Of a stretch of DNA of 64,000 nucleotides, positions 18,208 to 26,693 are shown piece after piece. The translations under genes were made by a program, and so were the position numbers. The notes beneath the pieces are model-generated. The model made no database searches, was not told where the DNA came from, and was given only the letters and a program-made list of their open reading frames with translations. The first letter of the stretch is position 1. Every line of letters starts with the position of its first letter. Source of the stretch: Rhizobium etli_C (lineage in GTDB: Bacteria > Pseudomonadota > Alphaproteobacteria > Rhizobiales > Rhizobiaceae); the NCBI RefSeq assembly GCF_014198605.1, contig NZ_JACIHU010000015.1. The stretch is one strand, 5' to 3'.

Positions 18208-19827
18208 ATGTTTCGCGCCATCAAGATTTTTCTTCTGACATTTTGTCTGATTTCGGGGTTGACGCTTCCGGTGGCCGGCCTTCGCGCCCAGGACGATGTG
18301 CACGCCCTTGTCGATGCACTCGGCGTCGGCGGCTTTCCCGAGCGCGATGCGGCCATCCGGGCACTCGTCGCGTCCGGGGATTCGCATGTCAGCCAGATCC
18401 TGCAGCGCTTGAGCGACGGCCAGCTCTACGTCAATTCGGAAGGCGGCCCCGTTCTCGTGCAAGGCGGCACGGAGGACGAGCCGACCTATTCCGATCCGAT
18501 CACCGGTGAGGCGGCCGACGTCGATCCCGACATGATGTCGAAGGTCAAGATCAATAACGCGCTGCGCACGACGATTACGACCATGATGAGCCAGCTGACG
18601 CTGCTAAGCCCGGATCGCTCCGCGCGGCTCGCAGCGGCCGCGGGCATGCTCAAGGATGCCGATCCCGCCAATCTCGATCTCCTGAATTCGGCTCTGTCGG
18701 CCGAAAAGGACGGTGAGATCAAAAACACCATGGAAGCGGCGCGCGCGGTGATGACGCTGAAGAGCGACGCCGGCATCGAGGAGAAGAAGGCCGCGATCGA
18801 TACGATCGCCGCCCGCGGCGGCCGGAATGCGATGACGATCCTGTCGATGGCGATGGCGACCGCGCCCGACGATCTGAAGCCGGCAATCCAGGCCGAGATC
18901 GACTCGATCAATCGTGACCTGGCGCTTTGGGATGTCGTCCAGAACGTCTGGTACGGCCTGTCGCTCGGCTCGGTGCTGCTGCTTGCTGCGATCGGCCTTG
19001 CCATCACCTTCGGCGTCATGGGCGTCATCAACATGGCGCATGGCGAAATGGTGATGATCGGTGCCTATACGACCTATGTCGTGCAGGAAACGATTGCCTC
19101 GGCCTTTCCTTCGCTCGCCGATTATTCGCTGGCCTTTGCGGTGCCGGCCGCCTTCCTCTTCACCGGCCTCGTCGGCTTGGTGATCGAACGTTCAGTAATC
19201 CGCTATCTCTATGGCCGGCCGTTGGAGACGCTGCTTGCCACCTGGGGCGTTTCGCTGATCCTGCAGCAGGCAATCCGCAGCTATTTCGGCCCGACCAATC
19301 GCGAGGTCCGCAATCCGAGCTGGATGTCCGGCGCCTTCGACTTCGGCGGGCTCGTCATCACCTGGAACCGGCTCTGGATCATCGTCTTCTCGATGGTCGT
19401 GTTCCTGGCGCTGCTGATGCTGCTCAAGCGCTCCGCCTTCGGCCTGCAGATGCGCGCCGTCACGCAGAACCGGCGCATGGCCTCCTCAATGGGCATCCGC
19501 ACCGGCTGGGTCGACGCCTTCACCTTCGCGCTCGGCTCGGGCATTGCCGGCATGGCGGGTGTGGCGCTCTCGCAGATCGACAACGTCTCGCCGAACCTCG
19601 GCCAGAACTACATCATCGACAGCTTCATGGTCGTCGTCTTCGGCGGTGTCGGCAATCTCTGGGGCACGCTGGTCGGCGCCTTGTCGCTCGGCGTCGTCAA
19701 CAAGTTCCTCGAGCCCTTCGCCGGCGCGGTGCTCGGCAAGATCCTGGTGCTCGTCCTCATCATTCTCTTCATCCAGAAGCGTCCGCGCGGGCTCTTCGCA
19801 CTCAAAGGAAGGGCGGTGGAAGCATGA
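18208..19827 (+). CDS. urtB: Urea ABC transporter permease UrtB
   Basis: A 539-residue permease with a signal-like N-terminus, an alpha-helical periplasmic segment (about residues 30-240) and a LivH-like membrane domain from about residue 245 (GVMGVINMAHGEMVMIGAYT; VVFGGVGNLWGTLVGAL). The long N-terminal domain is normal for UrtB. Start ATG 18208 follows GAGAGAG; GTG 18184 is an alternative. The stop overlaps urtC as ATGA. Confidence 0.92.
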   Translation: MFRAIKIFLLTFCLISGLTLPVAGLRAQDDVHALVDALGVGGFPERDAAIRALVASGDSHVSQILQRLSDGQLYVNSEGGPVLVQGGTEDEPTYSDPITGEAADVDPDMMSKVKINNALRTTITTMMSQLTLLSPDRSARLAAAAGMLKDADPANLDLLNSALSAEKDGEIKNTMEAARAVMTLKSDAGIEEKKAAIDTIAARGGRNAMTILSMAMATAPDDLKPAIQAEIDSINRDLALWDVVQNVWYGLSLGSVLLLAAIGLAITFGVMGVINMAHGEMVMIGAYTTYVVQETIASAFPSLADYSLAFAVPAAFLFTGLVGLVIERSVIRYLYGRPLETLLATWGVSLILQQAIRSYFGPTNREVRNPSWMSGAFDFGGLVITWNRLWIIVFSMVVFLALLMLLKRSAFGLQMRAVTQNRRMASSMGIRTGWVDAFTFALGSGIAGMAGVALSQIDNVSPNLGQNYIIDSFMVVVFGGVGNLWGTLVGALSLGVVNKFLEPFAGAVLGKILVLVLIILFIQKRPRGLFALKGRAVEA

Positions 19828-20987
19828 TAACGGCCTTCCTTCTCCGGTCTCTCGATCGCAAGATCTCTGTCGCCGTCGCGCTGCTGCTGGCGGTCGCCAT
19901 TCTGGTCCCGGTGTTGAACCTTGCGACCGGCCCGACCCATCCGCTGCACATCCCGACCTATATCATGGCGCTGTTCGGCAAATATCTGACCTATGCGCTG
20001 CTGGCGCTGGCGCTCGATCTGGTCTGGGGTTTCTGCGGCATTCTCTCGCTCGGCCACGGCGCCTTCTTTGCGCTCGGCGGTTATGCGATGGGCATGTATC
20101 TGATGCGCCAGATCGGCTCGCGCGGCGTTTACGGCGACCCTGTTCTGCCCGACTTCATGGTGTTCCTGAACTGGAAGGAGCTGCCCTGGTTCTGGTATGG
20201 TTTCGACCAGTTCTGGTTCGCGGCGCTGATGGTGCTCGCCGTGCCGGGCTTGCTCGCCTTCGTCTTCGGCTGGTTCGCCTTCCGCAGCAGAGTCAACGGC
20301 GTTTACCTCTCGATCATCACCCAGGCGATGACCTATGCGCTGTTGCTTGCCTTCTTCCGCAACGACATGGGGTTCGGCGGCAATAACGGCATGACCGACT
20401 TCAAGGATATCCTCGGCTTCAACATCCAGGCCGACGGCACGCGCGCCAGCCTCTTTGCCGCGACCGCGGTCTTCCTGGCGCTGTCGCTGACGATCGCCTC
20501 GGCAATCGTGCGCTCGAAGTTCGGCAAGGTGCTGGTCGGCGTGCGCGATGCGGAAAGCCGCACGCGCTTCCTCGGCTACCGCGTCGAGCATTTCAAACTC
20601 TTCACCTTCGTCGTCTCAGCGATGATGGCGGGCATAGCCGGCGCGCTCTACGTGCCGCAGGTCGGCATCATCAATCCCGGCGAATTCGCGCCGGCCAATT
20701 CCATCGAAGTCGTCATCTGGACGGCTGTCGGCGGGCGGGGGACGCTGATCGGGCCGATCATCGGCGCGATCCTCGTCAATGGCGGCAAGACGATCTTCAC
20801 CGGCCTCTTTCCGGAGTTCTGGCTGTTTGCGCTCGGCGGTCTTTTCGTCGCCGTCACGCTGTTCCTGCCGAAGGGTGTCGTCGGCACGGTCGCGCATTAT
20901 TTCACCAAGCGGAAGACCGTCGCCGAGCCTGCGCCGCCGGCGGTGCAGGAAGAAGGCGTCGAGCCGAAAATCCAGGCAGCGGAGTGA
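19824..20987 (+). CDS. urtC: Urea ABC transporter permease UrtC
   Basis: A 387-residue LivM-type permease. FCGILSLGHGAFFALGGYAM and VGGRGTLIGPIIGAILVN are typical. The true start is the ATG at 19824 overlapping the urtB stop; the open frame extends far upstream only as an artefact of GC content. It forms the urea channel with UrtB. Confidence 0.92.
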   Translation: MITAFLLRSLDRKISVAVALLLAVAILVPVLNLATGPTHPLHIPTYIMALFGKYLTYALLALALDLVWGFCGILSLGHGAFFALGGYAMGMYLMRQIGSRGVYGDPVLPDFMVFLNWKELPWFWYGFDQFWFAALMVLAVPGLLAFVFGWFAFRSRVNGVYLSIITQAMTYALLLAFFRNDMGFGGNNGMTDFKDILGFNIQADGTRASLFAATAVFLALSLTIASAIVRSKFGKVLVGVRDAESRTRFLGYRVEHFKLFTFVVSAMMAGIAGALYVPQVGIINPGEFAPANSIEVVIWTAVGGRGTLIGPIIGAILVNGGKTIFTGLFPEFWLFALGGLFVAVTLFLPKGVVGTVAHYFTKRKTVAEPAPPAVQEEGVEPKIQAAE

Positions 20988-20992
20988 AGGTC

Positions 20993-21748
20993 ATGATCCC
21001 CAACGTCAAACCCACCAGCGTGCTTTATCTCAACGGCGTCTCCGTTTCTTTCGACGGCTTCAAGGCGCTGAATTCGCTGTCGATCGTCATCGAACCGGGC
21101 GAACTTCGCGCCATCATCGGCCCGAACGGCGCCGGCAAGACGACGATGATGGACATCATCACCGGCAAGACCCGGCCCGACGAGGGTGAGGTTTTCTTCA
21201 ACGGCACCATCGACCTCACCAAGAAGGACGAAGCCGATATCGCGCAGCTCGGCATCGGCCGCAAATTCCAGAAGCCGACGGTCTTCGAAAGCCATACGGT
21301 CTGGGACAATCTCGAACTGGCGCTCAACCGCCGCCGCTCGGTGTTCTCGACGCTGTTCTACAGGCTTTCGGGGGAGGACAAGGCACGCATCGACGAGATC
21401 CTCGAAACGGTGCGGCTGACGCACCGGCGCGACGAACTCGCCGCCAACCTCTCGCATGGGCAGAAGCAGTGGCTGGAGATCGGCATGCTGCTCGCGCAGG
21501 AGCCGAAGCTGCTGCTCGTCGACGAGCCGGTAGCCGGCATGACCGATGCGGAGACGGCGGAGACGGCGATCCTGCTCAAGAACATTGCCAGGACCCGCTC
21601 GGTCGTCGTCGTCGAGCACGATATGGGCTTCATCCGCGACCTCGGCGTCAAGGTGACCTGCCTTGCAGAAGGCTCGGTGTTGGCGGAAGGCTCGATCGAT
21701 TTCGTCAGCGCCGATCCAAGGGTGATCGAGAACTATCTGGGGCGGTGA
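20993..21748 (+). CDS. urtD: Urea ABC transporter ATPase UrtD
   Basis: A 251-residue ATPase with Walker A GPNGAGKTT, signature LSHGQKQWLEIGMLL (UrtD-like LSHGQ), Walker B LLLVDEPVAGMTD and VVEHDMGF. It powers UrtBC together with UrtE. GTG 20984 overlapping the urtC stop is an alternative start; the ATG at 20993 is preferred. Confidence 0.9.
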   Translation: MIPNVKPTSVLYLNGVSVSFDGFKALNSLSIVIEPGELRAIIGPNGAGKTTMMDIITGKTRPDEGEVFFNGTIDLTKKDEADIAQLGIGRKFQKPTVFESHTVWDNLELALNRRRSVFSTLFYRLSGEDKARIDEILETVRLTHRRDELAANLSHGQKQWLEIGMLLAQEPKLLLVDEPVAGMTDAETAETAILLKNIARTRSVVVVEHDMGFIRDLGVKVTCLAEGSVLAEGSIDFVSADPRVIENYLGR

Positions 21749-21823
21749 TGAATGCAACTGCAGGCTTGAACCTGACAAGAGAACACGCTCTAAAACGAGC
21801 GGGTTTTATCGTGGGGTTTCATC

Positions 21824-22342
21824 ATGGCTTTTCTCGGTATTCTGGTCGCGGCGATCAGCGGCGCGGTCATCTGGTATTGGCGTTTTAAAATGGTGCGTGA
21901 GGCAGGAAACGAGATCATCGATTCCGTCGAGCGCATGCGGGGTGCCTATAAGCGCGGAAAGCTTCGCAAGCAGGCGGAGGCAGCGCCGCTGGCCTCGATC
22001 GCCGATCCGGCGATTGCGGCAGTGGCCTTCTTCTTCTGCCTTGGCAACGAGAAGCCGATGTATCTCGACGCGGCGAAGGATGTCGTCCGCAACCGCATGA
22101 AGGGCATCATCCGGCCGGGCGATATGGAAGAGGTACTGGTTTTCGGCGAGTGGGCGTCCAAGAATGTCACCAGCCCCGAAGATCCGATCCGCCGCTTCCG
22201 GGATCTCTGGCTAAAGGCGCTCGACATGCAGGAGCGTCAGCAGCTGATCGGCATTGCCGAGGACGTGGCCGCAGTTGGCGGCGAGAGAACGAAAGAACAG
22301 GAGTACGCCTTGCAGATGCTGAGGCGCACGCTGATGAACTGA
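21824..22342 (+). CDS. TerB-like helical protein with N-terminal membrane anchor
   Basis: A 172-residue protein inserted between urtD and urtE. Residues 1-20 are one hydrophobic helix. The remainder (about 50-172) is an all-helical acidic domain with the look of the TerB / tellurite-resistance co-chaperone fold. I do not recognise a specific family with confidence. It sits in the same direction with 75 and 18 base gaps, so it is probably co-transcribed with the urea transporter; a transporter-linked role is inference from position. Confidence 0.6.
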   Translation: MAFLGILVAAISGAVIWYWRFKMVREAGNEIIDSVERMRGAYKRGKLRKQAEAAPLASIADPAIAAVAFFFCLGNEKPMYLDAAKDVVRNRMKGIIRPGDMEEVLVFGEWASKNVTSPEDPIRRFRDLWLKALDMQERQQLIGIAEDVAAVGGERTKEQEYALQMLRRTLMN

Positions 22343-22360
22343 TGGGGAACGGGTGAACGG

Positions 22361-23056
22361 ATGCTGACAGTCGAAAACGCAAATCTGCATTATGGCGCGG
22401 CGCAAGCGCTGCGCGGCATCTCGATCAAGGCGGAGATGGGCAAGATTACCTGCGTGCTCGGGCGCAACGGCGTCGGCAAGAGTTCGCTTCTGCGCGCGGT
22501 CACCGGCCAGCATCCGCTGTCGGCCGGCACCGTCACCTTCAACGACACCAAGCTCAACGGCCTGCCGCCCTTTGCCCGCGCCAAGCAGGGCATCGGCTAC
22601 GTGCCGCAGGGGCGGGAGATTTTCCCGCTGCTGACCGTCAAGGAAAATCTCGAAACCGGCTTTGCTCCGCTCGGCCGCCGCGACCGCAACATCCCCGACG
22701 ATATCTTCAGTCTCTTCCCGGTGCTGAAGTCGATGCTGTCGCGTCGTGGCGGCGATCTTTCCGGCGGGCAGCAGCAACAGCTGGCGATCGGCCGCGCCAT
22801 GGTGACGCGGCCGCGGATCCTCGTGCTCGACGAGCCGACCGAGGGCATCCAGCCGTCGATCATCAAGGATATCGGCCGGGCAATCCGTTACCTGCGTGAC
22901 TCCACCGGCATGGCCATCCTGCTCGTCGAACAATATCTCGATTTCTGCCGGGAGCTTGCGGACTACGTCTACATCATGGATCGCGGCGAGATCGTGCATG
23001 AGGGACTTGCCGAAAGCCTGGACACGCCGGAGGCTCGCCGTCATCTGACCGTCTGA
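22361..23056 (+). CDS. urtE: Urea ABC transporter ATPase UrtE
   Basis: A 231-residue LivF-like ATPase with Walker A GRNGVGKSS, signature LSGGQQQQLAIGRAM and Walker B ILVLDEPTEGIQPSI. It is the second motor subunit of the urea transporter, ending 148 bases before the chosen ureD start. Confidence 0.92.
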   Translation: MLTVENANLHYGAAQALRGISIKAEMGKITCVLGRNGVGKSSLLRAVTGQHPLSAGTVTFNDTKLNGLPPFARAKQGIGYVPQGREIFPLLTVKENLETGFAPLGRRDRNIPDDIFSLFPVLKSMLSRRGGDLSGGQQQQLAIGRAMVTRPRILVLDEPTEGIQPSIIKDIGRAIRYLRDSTGMAILLVEQYLDFCRELADYVYIMDRGEIVHEGLAESLDTPEARRHLTV

Positions 23057-23204
23057 CCGGCAGATGCCGTATTTTGCAGCAGCCGGCACGACGCTTCGAA
23101 ACCTTGGCCCGCCGCCGGAAGGTCTGTTCGGGACGGCATGGGAATTGCTTGCTTCCGTCACCGGCGCGATCGAACGTACCGGTGGCGCGACCGAAAGGGA
23201 CGTT

Positions 23205-24026
23205 ATGATGATGGCGGCGGCAGGCACGAGACCGCAAAGAGCGGAAGGGCGCGGGCATCTGGCAGCAAGACTGCTCGACGGCCGTACGCGCATCCGTGAG
23301 CTCTATCAGGAGGGTGCGGCGAAGATCCGCCTGCCGGATACGTTCGACGCCTCGATGGAAGCTGTCATCATCAACACCGCCGGCGGGCTGACCGGCGGCG
23401 ACCGAATGGACTGGAGCGTCGTTGCCGGCGCCGGCACGAAGATCGACGTCACCACCCAGGCCTGCGAAAAGATCTACAAGGCATCGGCCGGCGTCGCGGA
23501 GGTGGCGACCCGCATCGAAGCGGGGCCGGGGGCGCGTGTCGACTGGCTGCCGCAGGAAACGATCCTTTTCGACCGGGCAGCACTCTTCCGCCGGCTCGAT
23601 GTGGATCTCGACGAGAGCGCCGAATTCCTGGCCGTCGAAGCCGTGCTGCTCGGCCGCAAGGCGATGGGCGAGACGGTCGACACGGGTCTCTTTCGCGACC
23701 GCTGGCGCATCCGCCGCTCGGGCCGGCTGATCCATGCCGAGGAGCTCAGGCTTTCCGAAGGTGTTGCGGCGCTGGCGGCGCGCCAGGCGGTGCTCGGCGG
23801 GCAGGTTGCCTTTGCGACGCTGCTTTATGCCGGGCCGCTGGCCGAGGCCTATCTCGGCAGGGTCCGTCCGCTCGTCGAGGGAATGATGGGCGGCGCGAGC
23901 GCCTGGAGCGACAAGCTGATCGTACGCCTTGCGGCGGCCGACGGCTTCACGCTGAGAAAAATCCTGATCCCTGTCATTTCCGTCTTGCGCAACGGTGCGC
24001 CTGTGCCGAAAGTCTGGAATCTCTAA
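23205..24026 (+). CDS. ureD: Urease accessory protein UreD
   Basis: A 273-residue urease maturation scaffold. Family marks are NTAGGLTGGDRMDW, TTQACEKIYKAS and WLPQETILFDRAA. UreD joins UreF and UreG on apo-urease for nickel delivery. The ATG triplet at 23205 is preferred because AAAGGGA lies 4 bases upstream and the length fits the family. The frame continues back to 23064, next to the urtE stop, which would add 47 unconserved residues. Confidence 0.9.
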   Translation: MMMAAAGTRPQRAEGRGHLAARLLDGRTRIRELYQEGAAKIRLPDTFDASMEAVIINTAGGLTGGDRMDWSVVAGAGTKIDVTTQACEKIYKASAGVAEVATRIEAGPGARVDWLPQETILFDRAALFRRLDVDLDESAEFLAVEAVLLGRKAMGETVDTGLFRDRWRIRRSGRLIHAEELRLSEGVAALAARQAVLGGQVAFATLLYAGPLAEAYLGRVRPLVEGMMGGASAWSDKLIVRLAAADGFTLRKILIPVISVLRNGAPVPKVWNL

Positions 24027-24054
24027 AGCTAAGCATCAAGCAGATGGGCAAGCA

Positions 24055-24357
24055 ATGAACCTCACTCCGAGAGAAAAAGACAAGCTGCTGATTTCAATGG
24101 CGGCGATGGTGGCGCGGCGGCGGCTCGAGCGCGGCGTCAAGCTGAACTATCCCGAGGCGATCGCGCTGATCAGCGACTTCGTCGTCGAAGGCGCCCGCGA
24201 TGGCCGTCCGGTCGCTGAGCTGATGGAGGCCGGTGCCCATGTGATCGGCCGCGACCAGGTGATGGAGGGCATTGCCGAGATGATCCATGACGTGCAGGTG
24301 GAGGCGACGTTCCCCGATGGCACCAAGCTCGTCACCGTCCACGAACCGATCAGGTGA
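24055..24357 (+). CDS. ureA: Urease gamma subunit
   Basis: A 100-residue protein, the standard length for UreA, opening MNLTPREKDKLLISMAAMVA and containing KLNYPEAIALISDFVVEGARD. It is the smallest structural subunit of the (UreABC)3 enzyme. The ATG at 24055 fits the conserved N-terminus. Confidence 0.95.
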   Translation: MNLTPREKDKLLISMAAMVARRRLERGVKLNYPEAIALISDFVVEGARDGRPVAELMEAGAHVIGRDQVMEGIAEMIHDVQVEATFPDGTKLVTVHEPIR

Positions 24358-24366
24358 GGAAATAGA

Positions 24367-24618
24367 ATGCTGGAGCTCAGACCCAATTGCGAGTGCTGCG
24401 ACAAGGATTTGCCGCCGGAGAGCGCCGAGGCGCGGATCTGCACCTATGAATGCACCTTCTGCGCCGATTGCGCAGACAATGTGCTGAAGGGCGCCTGCCC
24501 GAATTGCGGCGGCAATCTCGTTGCGAGGCCCATCCGGCCCGCGGCCATGCTCGCCAAACATCCGGCATCGACGAAACGCGTGCTGAAGGCCGAGGGCTGC
24601 GCGCCCAGGGCGGCGTAA
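24367..24618 (+). CDS. DUF1272 cysteine-rich small protein
   Basis: An 83-residue protein between ureA and ureB. Eight cysteines are arranged as CECC, CTYECTFCADC and CPNC, a likely zinc-binding treble. It matches the uncharacterised family DUF1272. Spacing of 9 bases to ureA and 10 to ureB shows it is translated with the urease subunits. A role in metal handling is tempting but unproven. Confidence 0.85.
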   Translation: MLELRPNCECCDKDLPPESAEARICTYECTFCADCADNVLKGACPNCGGNLVARPIRPAAMLAKHPASTKRVLKAEGCAPRAA

Positions 24619-24628
24619 GGGGAACGAG

Positions 24629-24934
24629 ATGATTCCAGGCGAGATCATTGCCGCAAGCGGCGACATCGAACTCAATGCCGGCGCACCGACCGTGACGCTG
24701 GAAGTTTCCAATACGGGCGATCGGCCGGTGCAGGTCGGCAGCCACTATCATTTCGCCGAGACCAATGCCGGCCTTTCTTTCGACCGGGCGGCGGCGCATG
24801 GCAAGCGGCTGGATATTCCAGCCGGAACGGCCGTGCGCTTCGAGCCGGGGCAGACGCGCTCCGTGACGCTGATCCCGCTTGCCGGAAAGCGCGAGGTCTA
24901 TGGTTTCCGTCAGCTGGTGATGGGCAAGCTTTAA
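24629..24934 (+). CDS. ureB: Urease beta subunit
   Basis: A 101-residue protein of normal UreB length with MIPGEIIAASGDIELNAG, VSNTGDRPVQVGSHYHF and FEPGQTRSVTLI. It is a structural subunit packing against UreA and UreC. GGGGAACGAG precedes the start. Confidence 0.95.
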   Translation: MIPGEIIAASGDIELNAGAPTVTLEVSNTGDRPVQVGSHYHFAETNAGLSFDRAAAHGKRLDIPAGTAVRFEPGQTRSVTLIPLAGKREVYGFRQLVMGKL

Positions 24935-24946
24935 CGGGAGGGATGC

Positions 24947-25354
24947 ATGCGTTTGAACATCTGCCTCATCGGGGCGGCGATGCTGCTGGCCGAGGGTGGT
25001 GCCTCTGCTCAGGACATCGATTGCCAGAATCCCAAGACGCAATCGGACATGACCTCCTGCGAGGCGGCGCGCCACGAGACCGCGGACAAAGCTCTGAATG
25101 CGCAATATAAGAAGACCCGGGCGGCTCTTGCGGCGATCGACAAGGATCTCGATGGCGACATGAAGGGCGCCGAGCAGGCGCTGGTCAAGGCACAACGCGC
25201 CTGGATCGATTATCGCGACGCCGAGTGCGACGCCTTCGGTTTCCAGGCCCGCGGCGGCACGATGGAGCCGATGCTGGTTGCCGGATGTCTCGCCAACATC
25301 ACCGACAAACGGACGCAAGAGCTGAAAGAGCTCGAAGACACGATGGGCAACTAA
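24947..25354 (+). CDS. LprI-like periplasmic protein (DUF1311)
   Basis: A 135-residue protein with a signal peptide (cleavage near ASA-Q, residue 22). Cysteines C26, C38, C90 and C103 (approximate) are placed as in the LprI/DUF1311 family, some members of which inhibit lysozyme. SEQALVKAQRAW-like sequence (EQALVKAQRAWIDYRDAEC) is the family core. It lies 12 bases after ureB behind GGGAGG. A role in urease biology is not obvious; it may simply ride on the operon. Confidence 0.8.
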   Translation: MRLNICLIGAAMLLAEGGASAQDIDCQNPKTQSDMTSCEAARHETADKALNAQYKKTRAALAAIDKDLDGDMKGAEQALVKAQRAWIDYRDAECDAFGFQARGGTMEPMLVAGCLANITDKRTQELKELEDTMGN

Positions 25355-25355
25355 G

Positions 25356-26009
25356 GTGATCAGGAAGATCGTGATCGTCGGCAACGGAGAGGTTGGTGAG
25401 GGAGAGGCGGGCATCATCGATGCCGCCGATTTCGTCATCCGCTTCAACGATTGTCGTTCCTATGGCGCCGGCGGCAGTCGCACGGACGCCGTTGCGGTCT
25501 GCAATACCGGCCGGCCGGCAAAGGCGATGCTCGGTTCGCGTGAGTGGCGGAGCCATTCCGGCGTCGTTTCGGCGCGCGAAATCTGGAGCGTGCGCGACCC
25601 GAAGAAATTCGCCGCCATGCGGGCGCCGCTTGCGGTCTCGCATCCCGATCTCGACGATTTCTGCGACGACTATACCGACGCGTTCAGCGCCTTCTGCGCG
25701 GAGACCGGCAAGACGCATGTCGTCATCGACACGTCGCTCCACGAGGCCGTCGATGCCTCGCTCTCGGCCTTTGCGCCTGCGCCCTACGTCGTGCCGAGCA
25801 GCGGCATGATCGTCATTGCCGAGGTGCTGAACACATACGCCGATGCCGAGGTGATGCTCGCCGGCTTCGGCCACGTCGGCTGGGAGTGGCACCCATTTGC
25901 GGCCGAACGGCAGCTTGTGAACCGGTATATCGAAGAGGGCCGGCTTCGCCGCTTTGGAACAGATATTGCGGCAGCTGCCGGAACGCCTTACATTTCAAGA
26001 AAAATGTAA
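25356..26009 (+). CDS. Urease-operon accessory protein, sialyltransferase-like fold
   Basis: A 217-residue protein starting with GTG one base after the LprI-like stop. Its opening, IVIVGNGEVGEGEAGIIDAA then FVIRFNDC, strongly recalls the large sialylmotif of GT29-type glycosyltransferases (VVGN...G...ID..D.V.RFN). Rhizobial annotations call it a urease operon accessory protein, without known function. A later segment VPSSGMIVIAEVLNTYADAE fits the small motif region. Glycosyltransferase activity is inference. Confidence 0.7.
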   Translation: MIRKIVIVGNGEVGEGEAGIIDAADFVIRFNDCRSYGAGGSRTDAVAVCNTGRPAKAMLGSREWRSHSGVVSAREIWSVRDPKKFAAMRAPLAVSHPDLDDFCDDYTDAFSAFCAETGKTHVVIDTSLHEAVDASLSAFAPAPYVVPSSGMIVIAEVLNTYADAEVMLAGFGHVGWEWHPFAAERQLVNRYIEEGRLRRFGTDIAAAAGTPYISRKM

Positions 26010-26021
26010 GGAGATTTTGTT

Positions 26022-26288
26022 ATGGCCGCATCGGCAAAGGTCACCTCCAAACACCAGATCACGCTGCCGGCGGGCTTGCGCAAGTCGCTGGATATTCATG
26101 CCGGCGATCGGATCGAATTCGTCGCTAATTCCAAGGGTGTCTTCGAAGTCCATGTGCTGCGAGAGAGCCTTGCCGACTTGATGGGGATTCTCAAGAGCGA
26201 GCAGCCGCTTTCCGGCAAGGACATTGAAAAATGGATTGCCGAGGCTCGCAGCGCAATGGCGACGGGATCGTGGAATGCTGGGGATTGA
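26022..26288 (+). CDS. vapB: AbrB/VapB-type antitoxin
   Basis: An 88-residue protein whose N-terminus (KVTSKHQITLPAGLRKSLDI then GDRIEFV) is a SpoVT/AbrB swapped-hairpin DNA-binding domain. The C-terminal half would bind the toxin. AAGGAGA precedes the start, and the gene overlaps the PIN-domain gene by 14 bases, the usual layout of a vapBC module. Confidence 0.85.
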   Translation: MAASAKVTSKHQITLPAGLRKSLDIHAGDRIEFVANSKGVFEVHVLRESLADLMGILKSEQPLSGKDIEKWIAEARSAMATGSWNAGD

Positions 26289-26684
26289 TACGAATATCCT
26301 GCTCAGGATTTTTCTCACCGATCTTTCAGAGACGGACGATACACCGGACCAGATCGCGCTGGTGCGTGACGCTATCGTTGGCAGCCGGGAGTCGTTCTTC
26401 GTCAACCACATTGTCATTGTCGAGACCATTTGGGTGCTTCGTCAGAAGCTGAAATACAGCAAGGAAATTATCGCAGACGTGATGACGAGACTGCTGCGCA
26501 TGTCTGACGTGACGGTCCACGAGGCGGCGGCCGTGGAGGCTTCGTTGAAAAGTTTCGTCCAATATCCTGGCGATTTTTCCGATCATCTCATCGGTGAAAT
26601 CACAAACGCAACGGCTGCCGGACAACCCTGACCTTCGACAAAGCCGCATCGAAATCCCCCAATTTCTCGGAACTCCAGAGGTAG
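26275..26684 (+). pseudogene. vapC: VapC PIN-domain toxin, frameshifted near its 3' end
   Basis: The frame from ATG 26275 encodes a PIN RNase with acidic residues in IDTNILLR, VETIWVL and FSDHLIGEI, but it stops early at 26631 after NATAAGQP. The family C-terminus, GCRTTLTFDKAASKSP, is encoded in another frame immediately after and runs to a stop at 26684. A plausible cause is loss of one ATCA unit near 26593-26603 (GAAATCACAAA from GAAATCAATCACAAA). The lost fourth acidic residue (TFD) should impair catalysis. The restored gene would end 9 bases before ureC. Confidence 0.75.
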
Positions 26685-26693
26685 AACAAGAAG

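Noticed and set aside
23064..23204. Longer UreD starting right after urtE
   Set aside because: The extra 47 residues show no conservation and the ATG triplet at 23205 has a better ribosome site and gives normal length.
24450..24632. Alternative frame over the DUF1272 gene
   Set aside because: Arg-rich shadow; the DUF1272 frame has regular cysteines and correct spacing to ureA and ureB.
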